Below, piece after piece: positions 32,750-40,179 of a stretch of DNA of 64,000 nt (the first letter of the stretch is position 1; each line of letters starts with the position of its first letter). Location: the NCBI GenBank assembly GCA_002391195.1, contig DGRZ01000008.1:14306-78305 (forward strand), written 5' to 3'. Under the pieces are notes generated by a model. That model worked only from the letters and a program-made list of their open reading frames with translations. It made no database searches and was not told the DNA's origin. Source of the DNA: Fibrobacter sp. UBA4375 (GTDB lineage Bacteria > Fibrobacterota > Fibrobacteria > Fibrobacterales > Fibrobacteraceae). Made by a program: the position numbers and the translations under genes.

Positions 32750-34570
32750 ATGCCCATACTTTCCGCCATGAACATCACGCTCCGCTTTGGGGGGCCTCCC
32801 CTTTTGGATAAGGTCTCTTTCGATATTGAATCGGGGGACCGCATTTGCCTAGTGGGCAGGAACGGGGAAGGGAAAAGCACCCTGCTAAAAATTTTGTCGG
32901 GAGACATGAAGGCCGATTCCGGGGACATTGTCAAGCGTTCCGGTCTGAAGATTTCCCGGATGATTCAAGAGATACCCGCCCATTTGGAAGGGACTGTGCG
33001 GGATGTGGTTTTTTCTGGCGTAGGTGGAGCCGCAGGCGACGGCCACCACAATGCCCATGCCGAGGCAATACTCGGCAAGACGGGCATTGCGGCCGACGCG
33101 TTGTTCGACAGCCTGAGTGGCGGGCAAAAGCGTCGCGTGCTCTTTGCACGGGCCCTCGCTCAGGACCCGGATCTGCTTTTGCTGGACGAACCCACCAACC
33201 ATCTGGACATTCCCGCCATACAGTGGCTGGAGGGAATCGTCACCCGCTTGAATTGTGCCGTACTTTTTGTAAGTCACGATCGTGCCTTTGTCCGCCGTAC
33301 CGCCACAAGGATTTTTGAACTGGACCGAGGCCGTGTCCGCAGTTGGGATTTCCCTTACGACAAGTTTGTGCAGTTTAGGGACCAGGCCCTGGCCGAAGAG
33401 GAAAAAGCCAACGCCCTTTTTGACAAGAAACTGGCCGAAGAAGAAGTCTGGATCCGTAAGGGAATCCAGGCACGCCGCACCAGGAACGAGGGCCGGGTCC
33501 GCGCCCTCATCAAGATGCGAGAAGAACGGGCGGCCAGGCGCTCCCGGGTAGGGAACGTGAACATGCAGATTACTGAGGCGGAAAAGTCCGGCCGCCTGGT
33601 GGCTCGCCTTACCGACGTGAACTATTCTTACGACGGCTCGCCCCTGATCAGTAACCTCACCACGGAAATTTTCCGTGGTGACCGCATAGGAATCGTGGGG
33701 CCCAACGGTTCGGGAAAGACCACGCTTTTGCGGTTGATTCTGGGTGAACTTGCGCCGGAAAGCGGAACGGTCCGGCTAGGGACGAACCTGCAGGTGGCCT
33801 ACTTTGACCAGATGCGGACCAGGCTTCGGGAAGACAAGTCCCTGGTGGAAAACATCGGCGACGGACAGGCATACATTACGCTGAACGGCGTGAAGCGCCA
33901 TGTGCTGAGTTACCTGCAGGACTTCTTGTTTTCGGCGGACAGGGCCCGAGGCCCTATTAGTGCTTTGAGCGGCGGTGAACGGAACCGGCTGTTGCTGGCC
34001 TGCCTCTTTAGCCACCCCAGCAACGTGCTGGTGCTGGACGAACCTACCAACGATTTGGACATGGAAACTCTGGACCTGCTGGCAGATTTGATTGCGGACT
34101 ACAAGGGAACGGTTTTGACGGTAAGTCACGACCGGGCGTTTTTGGATTCGGTGGCTACGGAGATTCTGGCCATCGAAGAAAACGGGAATGTCTTTGAAGC
34201 GGTGGGTGGTTACAGCGATTACGAGGCCAACCGAAAACAGCGTGAAAAGGAAGCCGCCAGCGCAGCCCGTGCCATGGCCGAAAGGGAACAGACTCGAGGC
34301 CAGCAGGGCTCCGTCGCTGCGAGAGCTACCCCTGCCGAGGCGCCAAAAAAGAAAAAGCGCAGTTACAACGAGGAGCGGGAATACGCCGCCCTGCCCGAAA
34401 AAATCGAGGCTCTGGAGGCGGAAATCGCCCAGCGCCAGACGGAGCTTTCGAAGCCCGAGGTGTACACCAATGCGGTCCGGATTGTGGAGCTGCAGGGCGA
34501 AATTGCGGAAAGGGAGGCTGCTTTGGAACGCGCTTACCTGCGTTTTGAGGAATTGGACGCCCTGGGATAG
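32750..34570 (+). CDS. ABC-F family ATPase (Uup/Ettan type)
   Basis: The 606-residue soluble protein has two ABC cassettes: Walker A GRNGEGKST and GPNGSGKTT, signatures LSGGQKRR and LSGGERNR, and Walker B LLLDEPTNHLD and LVLDEPTNDLD. The charged inter-domain linker (PtIM region, about 235-300) and a C-terminal coiled coil (LPEKIEALEAEIAQRQTELS) follow the Uup arrangement. ABC-F proteins bind the ribosome E site or act in translation quality control; no membrane segments are present, so it is not a transporter. Start at 32750 (MPILSAMNITLRFGG) or possibly at the ATG 18 bases later. The longer frame from 32528 is excluded because it overlaps the divergent gene and promoter. Confidence 0.93.
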   Translation: MPILSAMNITLRFGGPPLLDKVSFDIESGDRICLVGRNGEGKSTLLKILSGDMKADSGDIVKRSGLKISRMIQEIPAHLEGTVRDVVFSGVGGAAGDGHHNAHAEAILGKTGIAADALFDSLSGGQKRRVLFARALAQDPDLLLLDEPTNHLDIPAIQWLEGIVTRLNCAVLFVSHDRAFVRRTATRIFELDRGRVRSWDFPYDKFVQFRDQALAEEEKANALFDKKLAEEEVWIRKGIQARRTRNEGRVRALIKMREERAARRSRVGNVNMQITEAEKSGRLVARLTDVNYSYDGSPLISNLTTEIFRGDRIGIVGPNGSGKTTLLRLILGELAPESGTVRLGTNLQVAYFDQMRTRLREDKSLVENIGDGQAYITLNGVKRHVLSYLQDFLFSADRARGPISALSGGERNRLLLACLFSHPSNVLVLDEPTNDLDMETLDLLADLIADYKGTVLTVSHDRAFLDSVATEILAIEENGNVFEAVGGYSDYEANRKQREKEAASAARAMAEREQTRGQQGSVAARATPAEAPKKKKRSYNEEREYAALPEKIEALEAEIAQRQTELSKPEVYTNAVRIVELQGEIAEREAALERAYLRFEELDALG

Positions 34571-34582
34571 TCGGGCGAGCCC

Positions 34583-34596
34583 GTGATTTAAATCAC
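34583..34596. promoter_or_regulatory. GTGA-N6-TCAC palindrome (CRP/FNR-family-like site)
   Basis: GTGATTTAAATCAC is a perfect 14-bp palindrome matching the CRP-type GTGA-N6-TCAC spacing. It lies 55 bp before the start of the secreted Ig-like protein, just upstream of AT-rich promoter-like DNA (TATCGTATTTTTTTATTACATTTTGG). The regulator is inferred from pattern only. Confidence 0.45.
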
Positions 34597-34650
34597 TATC
34601 GTATTTTTTTATTACATTTTGGCCAGATGGGACATCATAAGAGGTCAAAT

Positions 34651-37359
34651 ATGATAAAAAAGATGATTTCGTTTGGCGCGCTATGCGCTCTAGTTTCTAC
34701 CGTTTCTGCCGCAACTACGGTCTGGACGGAGGAGGGTCCCGGTGAAAAGGCTCCGGCGTATTGGCTGGATTACGTGTATCCAGAAAAAACTACGCTTGCC
34801 TCTGTCGACACGTCCACTACTGCTGAGAATGTGAAGGTCGCAGTAATGCATGCTTCGGCAGGATCAACTGATAATGGGGCCGGATTTGGCTTTGCCTGGG
34901 CGCAGAACTCTTCTTACCAAACGATTTCCGTAGACCTTTCTGCTTACAAGGGCGTTTGCTTGACTTATAGTGCTACAACTCGTTTGCGTATGGATTTTAA
35001 GCAGTCCAACCTGGAATCAAGTAGCAACTTCTATGGTACGGAATTAGATTCGACAAATGGATTTAAAAAGGTTTTTATCGCTTTTAATGAACTAAAGCAG
35101 GGCTGGACTTCGTCTCCAAGAATTTCGTGGGATGTGACGAGTCAGAAAGGAGTGCAGTTCGGCTACAAGAAGGGATTTGTGACGAATTCAGTCAACACTT
35201 CCATCTTCCAGTTGAAAAGTTTTATCCTTGGCAATGAATGTGAAACTTTTGCCCCTGTTCTGGTAGAAGGTGTCGAAAGCCCTGGTTCTGTGACCTTGAA
35301 CGAGGGGAACGTACATTCTCTGGACTTGACGGAAATTTTTGTGGATCCCGATGGCGAGGCCCTTACCTACACGGTGTCGATTCTGGCGGAGAATGCGGGT
35401 GACGTGGTACTTGCCGATGACCAGTACAATACCACTCATGTGCTGAATCTGAAAACAGGCCCTAATCCTAAGGGTGGTGCCAGGGTGACTGTTACGGCAA
35501 AAGACCCGACCAACAAGACTGCTGTCTATGAACTGGATGTAACTACGGTTGACGGAGAAAATGCTCCGGTGGCTGTAAATGACAGCTACACGACCCAGGA
35601 AGAAAAGACCTTGACCGTCGATTTCAGGAATTTCGTGACGGTAAATGATGACGATGCCGATGGCGACAAGTATGTGCCAGAACTCGTTACGTCGGTTAGT
35701 CACGGTACCTTGGATTTTGACGTAGAAAATGGGGGATTTACCTATACCCCGGCAAAGGATTTCTTTGGCGAAGACGCTTTTACGTACCGGTTGAAGGAAT
35801 TGCCACGTGATGGAGATGACAGCTACGAAGTCAAAACGAGTAACGTGGCTACGGTAACTATTTCCGTTACGAATGTAGATGACCCCATCCAGGTGGAAGT
35901 GGTTAATCCGACATTCAAGATAGGTTCGGACGAATACGAACTGATGAAAGATACGGTGGAAGTGGATGAAGACTTCGGTTCGTTTACGGTCAAGATTTCC
36001 ACTACCGATGTTGTCTTTAGCGACCCGGACGTGACTGCAGCGTCGTTGCAAGTGAAGGCGATGTCTAGCGGGGTTGTGAGTGTTGATGCCGGAGAATACA
36101 ACGGAAACTACCTAATTATGGTGGATGCTGTAGAAGATTCAAATGGCGTTGCCAAGGTGACACTGTTTGCAGCTGACAATGGCGATACCGCAAGTGTGTG
36201 GTTCTTTGTAAAGGTGAACTCCGTGGTAGATCCACCTGTGGCTTTCAATGACGACTATACCGTGGTGCAGGATTCCGTGAACAAGATTGCCGCTAGCAAG
36301 GGCGTTCTTGCAAACGACGTGAACCCCGACGGAAAGACAACTCTCAAGGCCTATTTGGTGGCAGATGCCGGCAAGGGCAAGGTGACACTTGCCGAAGACG
36401 GTTCGTTTACCTATGCTGCGGGCAAGGAGGAAGGCTCTGATTCGTTCACCTACTATATCGTGAATGCCGAAGGAGTTGAGTCTGAACCGGCCACTGTTAC
36501 GCTGACGGTGGCTCACAAGAATCTGCCGCCCCAGATTGTTGCCGGGGTAGCGGATACCGTTGGAAACCGCCTTAGCTCTTTGACGGAAGATTTCTCTGGA
36601 ATAAAGAGGTTTACTGCTGCTGAGGTCAAGAGTTGGTTTGCAGACGATGAGGATGCAACTTTGACCTTTACCACACGTACCGATGATAGCTTGCTTGCAC
36701 CGACCATGGTTTCTGGAGCCTTGCAAATCAAGGCTGTCAAGGATGCCTGCGGTGATGCCCAAGTTATAGTGATTGCTGCGGACACCAAAGGGGCGAAGAC
36801 AGAACTTGCAATTCCTGCGACAATTGCCTGCGTGAATGACAAACCCGTTCTTGTAAAATATTACGATTCTCTGTATGTAGGAACAGAGTCTGTCTTTACC
36901 AAGGCTTTTGACCTTAAGAAATGGATTTTAGACCCCGATGGTGACGAACTTCATTACGAGGTGTCTGCGGTAAGTGGATCTGACATGTACATTTCGTGGA
37001 CCGTAGATGGCGATAATTTGGTATTGTCTTCACTGGATGGTGTTGTACTTGATCCGGGTAAAATGGTGTCTATAAAGATTGTTGCATCGGATGCTTCTAC
37101 AAATGTCACGATTTCCTTTGCTGTGTTTGCAATGGATGCTCCTCCGGCAGGGATTGCACCGATGATTGCTGCCCCGAAGGCCACCTGGCAGGGTGCAATT
37201 GCTGCTAATCACGGCGCCGTGGCACTGTTCGATATGCAGGGCCGCGTGATGTGGAAGGCCAAACTCCCGGTGAGCGAAGCCGACGTGCGTAACGCTGCCG
37301 CTCAAGTGCAGGGCAGAAAGATCCTGCAGGTGAATCGCCAGAGCTGGACGATTAAATAG
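34651..37359 (+). CDS. Secreted protein with tandem Ig/cadherin-like repeats and sorting-like tail
   Basis: Start at 34651 (AAGAGG upstream). The 902-residue protein has a signal peptide (cleavage near residue 21) and an N-terminal beta-sandwich (about 22-200, TVWTEEGPGEKA..., ending LKSFILGNECE) like carbohydrate-binding domains of Fibrobacter enzymes. At least five tandem beta-repeats follow with cadherin/tandem-95 features: VNDSYTTQEEKTLTVDF, FTYTPAKDFFGEDAFTYRL, DDYTVVQDSVN, GVLANDVNPDG and GSFTYAAG. Many Asp-rich DPDG loops could bind calcium. The C-terminus (GAVALFDMQGRVMWKAKLP ... KILQVNRQSWTIK) is a variant sorting-like tail. No catalytic domain is visible. Probably a surface adhesin or carbohydrate-binding scaffold; this is an inference. 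Confidence 0.85.
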   Translation: MIKKMISFGALCALVSTVSAATTVWTEEGPGEKAPAYWLDYVYPEKTTLASVDTSTTAENVKVAVMHASAGSTDNGAGFGFAWAQNSSYQTISVDLSAYKGVCLTYSATTRLRMDFKQSNLESSSNFYGTELDSTNGFKKVFIAFNELKQGWTSSPRISWDVTSQKGVQFGYKKGFVTNSVNTSIFQLKSFILGNECETFAPVLVEGVESPGSVTLNEGNVHSLDLTEIFVDPDGEALTYTVSILAENAGDVVLADDQYNTTHVLNLKTGPNPKGGARVTVTAKDPTNKTAVYELDVTTVDGENAPVAVNDSYTTQEEKTLTVDFRNFVTVNDDDADGDKYVPELVTSVSHGTLDFDVENGGFTYTPAKDFFGEDAFTYRLKELPRDGDDSYEVKTSNVATVTISVTNVDDPIQVEVVNPTFKIGSDEYELMKDTVEVDEDFGSFTVKISTTDVVFSDPDVTAASLQVKAMSSGVVSVDAGEYNGNYLIMVDAVEDSNGVAKVTLFAADNGDTASVWFFVKVNSVVDPPVAFNDDYTVVQDSVNKIAASKGVLANDVNPDGKTTLKAYLVADAGKGKVTLAEDGSFTYAAGKEEGSDSFTYYIVNAEGVESEPATVTLTVAHKNLPPQIVAGVADTVGNRLSSLTEDFSGIKRFTAAEVKSWFADDEDATLTFTTRTDDSLLAPTMVSGALQIKAVKDACGDAQVIVIAADTKGAKTELAIPATIACVNDKPVLVKYYDSLYVGTESVFTKAFDLKKWILDPDGDELHYEVSAVSGSDMYISWTVDGDNLVLSSLDGVVLDPGKMVSIKIVASDASTNVTISFAVFAMDAPPAGIAPMIAAPKATWQGAIAANHGAVALFDMQGRVMWKAKLPVSEADVRNAAAQVQGRKILQVNRQSWTIK

Positions 37360-37501
37360 TTCAGATTTCAGAAGTCAGAATTCAGAATTAAAAATTCAGG
37401 ATTAACAAAGAATGCTCCGCTAAAGCGGAGCATTTAATTGTATAAATATTGAAAATTCAGTTCGGAAATCAAATCTGAATTCCGAACTCCGAATTCCTAA
37501 C
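37360..37501. repeat. Short-period repeat tract with embedded terminator-like hairpin
   Basis: Drifting units of TTCAGATTTCAGAAGTCAGA and GAATTCCGAACTCCGAATTCC flank a perfect 10-bp hairpin, AATGCTCCGC-TAAA-GCGGAGCATT (37411-37434). This lies between two convergent genes and could serve as a bidirectional terminator. No gene is visible. Confidence 0.65.
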
Positions 37502-38674
37502 TTATTTCACCAGCGCTTCAGTATCCAGTGCAATCAGCAGTTCTTCGTTTGTGGCGACGACCATGGCGGTCGGGGTGCCGTCCTTGCTAATGATGTGGCC
37601 GGATTCCTTGCCGTTCTTTTCGTTGCGGGCTTCGTCAATCTGGTAGCCGAGAATTTTGAGGTTGTCCATCGCCATCTTGCGGACGAGCTTGCTGTTCTCG
37701 CCGATACCGCCGGTGAACACCAGCGCGTCGATGCGGGGGAGAGCCATGGCGATGCCGCCGATTTCGCGGGTGAGCCTGTAGGCGAAGGTTTCAAGGGCGA
37801 TCTGTGCACCCACGTGGCCTTCGCTTGCGGCCTGCGTCAGGGTGCGCATGTCGTTAGAAAGTCCGGAGAGGCCGAGTAGGCCCGATTCCTTGTTCACCAG
37901 CTTGTCGAGGCGGTCAATGTCGTAGCCGTATTTTTTGCTGATGAAGAAGAGGATGGCCGGGTCAAGGGAGCCGGAGCGGGTGCCCATGATGAGGCCCTCC
38001 AGCGGGGTGAAGCCCATGGTGGTATCAACGCACTGGCCGTTCAGAATGGCGGAGCAGCTGGAACCGTTACCGAGGTGAGCCGTAATGAAGCAGCAGTCTT
38101 CCGGCTTTTTGCCGAGAATCTTGGCGGCTTCGCCGGTCACGAAGCGGTGGCTCGTGCCATGGGCGCCGTAGCGGCGGATCTTGTCTTCTTCGTAGAACTT
38201 GTAGGGGATGCCGTAGAGGTAAGCCTTGCGGGGCATGGTCTGGTGGAAGGCGGTGTCGAACACGGCGACCTGCGGGAGGCCCGGGAAGAACTTGGTGGCG
38301 CATTCCATGCCGGTGGCGTGTGCGGGTTCGTGCAGCGGGGCGAACAGCGTGATGCTGCGGATGTAGTCAATGACTTCCTGCGTGACGCGCTCGCTCTTGA
38401 CGTACTTGCCGCCGTGCACCACGCGGTGGCCGATGGCTTCGATGGTGTCGGTGAGCTTCTGTTCGGCGAGGAACTTCTGCACTTCGGCAACGGCTTCGGC
38501 GTGGGTGGGGCAGTCGAAATTGAAGTCGATGTTGCCGACCGGGCCCTTGGCCTTGACGTGGCCATTCACGCCGATATTTTCGACGAGGCCGCTGGAGATG
38601 GACTGTTTGGTCTGGGTGTCGATGACAGCGAACTTGACCGAGGAGCTGCCGCAATTAAGAACGAGTACGCGCAT
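37502..38674 (-). CDS. ackA: Acetate kinase
   Basis: Interconverts acetyl phosphate + ADP and acetate + ATP; it yields ATP during fermentation of sugars to acetate. The 390-residue protein begins with the ASKHA phosphate-binding strand RVLVLNCGSSSVKF. It has GHRVVHGG, FDTAFHQTMP, YGAHGTSHRFV, the ATP-binding HLGNGSSC, DTTMGFTPLEG and FTGGIGENS, all diagnostic for AckA. Phosphotransacetylase is not adjacent. Together with pflB (59976-62234) it accounts for the acetyl-CoA-to-acetate branch. The start lies next to a short repeat tract (TTAGGGGTTAGGATTTAGG), with no clear ribosome-binding site. Confidence 0.97.
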   Translation of the reverse strand: MRVLVLNCGSSSVKFAVIDTQTKQSISSGLVENIGVNGHVKAKGPVGNIDFNFDCPTHAEAVAEVQKFLAEQKLTDTIEAIGHRVVHGGKYVKSERVTQEVIDYIRSITLFAPLHEPAHATGMECATKFFPGLPQVAVFDTAFHQTMPRKAYLYGIPYKFYEEDKIRRYGAHGTSHRFVTGEAAKILGKKPEDCCFITAHLGNGSSCSAILNGQCVDTTMGFTPLEGLIMGTRSGSLDPAILFFISKKYGYDIDRLDKLVNKESGLLGLSGLSNDMRTLTQAASEGHVGAQIALETFAYRLTREIGGIAMALPRIDALVFTGGIGENSKLVRKMAMDNLKILGYQIDEARNEKNGKESGHIISKDGTPTAMVVATNEELLIALDTEALVK

Positions 38675-38716
38675 AGTTACTTAGGGGTTAGGATTTAGGG
38701 CCTAGGGGCTAGGGAC

Positions 38717-38758
38717 GTCATCCTGAGCGGAGTCCGTAGGACGAAGTCGAAGAATCTA
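38717..38758. repeat. Dispersed repeat (GTCATCCTGAGC...TCGAAGAATCT type)
   Basis: The element GTCATCCTGAGCGGAGTCC...AAGTCGAAGAATCTAG lies between ackA and the PAP2 gene. A related element, read on the opposite strand, occupies 62483-62531 before alaS. Confidence 0.6.
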
Positions 38759-38831
38759 GACCGGATTTTTAATTTGCATCAGGAATAATAGCATTTTGGT
38801 TTGGCGTTGGCTTTTGGGGTGCGAAAAAAAC

Positions 38832-38837
38832 TAAATT
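38832..38837 (+). promoter_or_regulatory. -10 box for leaderless PAP2 transcript
   Basis: TAAATT is followed by seven bases and the ATG at 38845, with no clear Shine-Dalgarno sequence (AAGG at 38839-38842 is only two bases from the ATG). Confidence 0.35.
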
Positions 38838-38844
38838 CAAGGCG

Positions 38845-39375
38845 ATGTTCAAGAAAATCGCAGAGTTTGACAACCGGGTGTCGGTCTACTGGACCAACCG
38901 GCATTTCTCGGAGAAGGTAAACGACCGGCTCCGTTTTTATGTGCGGCTTGGTGACGGCTACATCTGGGGCGCCTTTGCGCTGTTCATTCTCGTGATGGTG
39001 GGTTGGGAGAAGTTTTTGCCCATTTTGTGGCAGGCCCTGATGGCCCTGGCGGTAAGTCTCATTATTTACGAGGTGGTAAAGCTGAACACCAAACGGCCTC
39101 GCCCCTTTGCCGCCAACCCGCAAATCAAGGCGGAAGTGCCACCCCTGGACAAATACAGTTTCCCCTCAGGACACACTATGAACAACTTGGCGGTAGCCAG
39201 TGCCGTCTTTTACGGCGTGCCCCGGTACGGCTGGATCATGCTGATTTTGCCCTTGACCTGGGGGCTTTTGCGGGTGTACTTTGGGGTGCACTGGCTGACG
39301 GACATCTTGTGCGGCTTTGTGCTGGGTATCGTGAGCTTTGTGCTTGGCCACTTGCTGTGGATAATGATTTTCTAG
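38845..39375 (+). CDS. PAP2-family membrane phosphatase
   Basis: The 176-residue inner-membrane protein has four or five helices and the full PAP2 triad: KLNTKRPRPF, YSFPSGHTMN and RVYFGVHWLTD (equivalent to KxxxxxxRP, PSGH and SRxxxxxHxxxD, with Arg and His kept). Such enzymes dephosphorylate lipid phosphates such as undecaprenyl pyrophosphate or phosphatidylglycerol phosphate; the substrate cannot be assigned. Five bases upstream of a histidine phosphatase gene, so the two phosphatases are likely co-transcribed. Confidence 0.9.
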   Translation: MFKKIAEFDNRVSVYWTNRHFSEKVNDRLRFYVRLGDGYIWGAFALFILVMVGWEKFLPILWQALMALAVSLIIYEVVKLNTKRPRPFAANPQIKAEVPPLDKYSFPSGHTMNNLAVASAVFYGVPRYGWIMLILPLTWGLLRVYFGVHWLTDILCGFVLGIVSFVLGHLLWIMIF

Positions 39376-39380
39376 ACGTA

Positions 39381-40085
39381 ATGACAAACGATTTTGTAAG
39401 CGCCCAGGACTTCTTTGAATCTCTCGCTCCCGACGAGCGGGTTTGCTTGCTGGTGCGGCACGGTGAACGGAACCATATCACGCCAAACGATCCGGATTAT
39501 GGCGCCCACGTGGGTCTGACGGAGCGTGGGCGGGAGCAAGCCCTTGGTTTGGGCCGTTTTGTGCGTGCCGGTGGCGAGACACCCGCCGATGTGTGCTTTT
39601 TCTCTAGCCCAGTGGGGCGTTGTGTGGAAACGGCCGAGTTTATCGGCAAGGGCTGTGGTGCTGAGGCTCCCGAGGTGGAAAAGCTGGACTGCCTGGCGGA
39701 ATACTTTGTTCGAAATTATGCCGCCTATGAGGCTGTGCTGCGTGCTGGCTTTTACGAGGGTATCTGTGAGTGGCTGGCGGCCAATTCCCGCGAAGCAGAA
39801 GTGACGGAAACGCAAGACGCAGATGCTCCTTTTTACCCCCTGGCGGAACGCTCCGAGGAGATGCTTTCCATGATGCTTGAAAAGGGGCATGCCCGCGTTA
39901 ACGTGTTCGTGACCCACGACGCCTGGGTGGTGCCCTGCCTTACGCACTTTTGCGGTCTTAAATTTACGCCCCAGCGTTGGATAAATTTTTTGACCGGGAT
40001 GGCGGTAGTGGTCGGCAGCGACGGCCAGACTGTCCGGCGGATTGTTCCCGTGACGGCACTCCCTACGGGGTGGCTCCAATTTTAG
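39381..40085 (+). CDS. Histidine phosphatase family protein (phosphoglycerate-mutase-like)
   Basis: The 234-residue protein has the RHG phosphohistidine motif (VCLLVRHGERN, about residues 18-28), LTERGREQALGLG, the second Arg in FFSSPVGRCVETAEF, and the later catalytic His in VFVTHDAWVV. The start at ATG 39381 is just after the PAP2 stop; a much longer frame from 39003 reads through the PAP2 gene and is rejected. The N-terminal MTNDFVSAQDFFESL is followed directly by the catalytic strand. Substrate not evident; the neighbouring PAP2 gene suggests, without proving, a phosphorylated envelope intermediate. Cytoplasmic. Confidence 0.88.
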   Translation: MTNDFVSAQDFFESLAPDERVCLLVRHGERNHITPNDPDYGAHVGLTERGREQALGLGRFVRAGGETPADVCFFSSPVGRCVETAEFIGKGCGAEAPEVEKLDCLAEYFVRNYAAYEAVLRAGFYEGICEWLAANSREAEVTETQDADAPFYPLAERSEEMLSMMLEKGHARVNVFVTHDAWVVPCLTHFCGLKFTPQRWINFLTGMAVVVGSDGQTVRRIVPVTALPTGWLQF

Positions 40086-40179
40086 GGTTTTTGCCCGGTC
40101 AGTCCATTTACTTTAGATGTGATTTATATACATTTTGTCCAATGACCTTAACCTATCTGTAGATAATAAGAGGTTCTTT

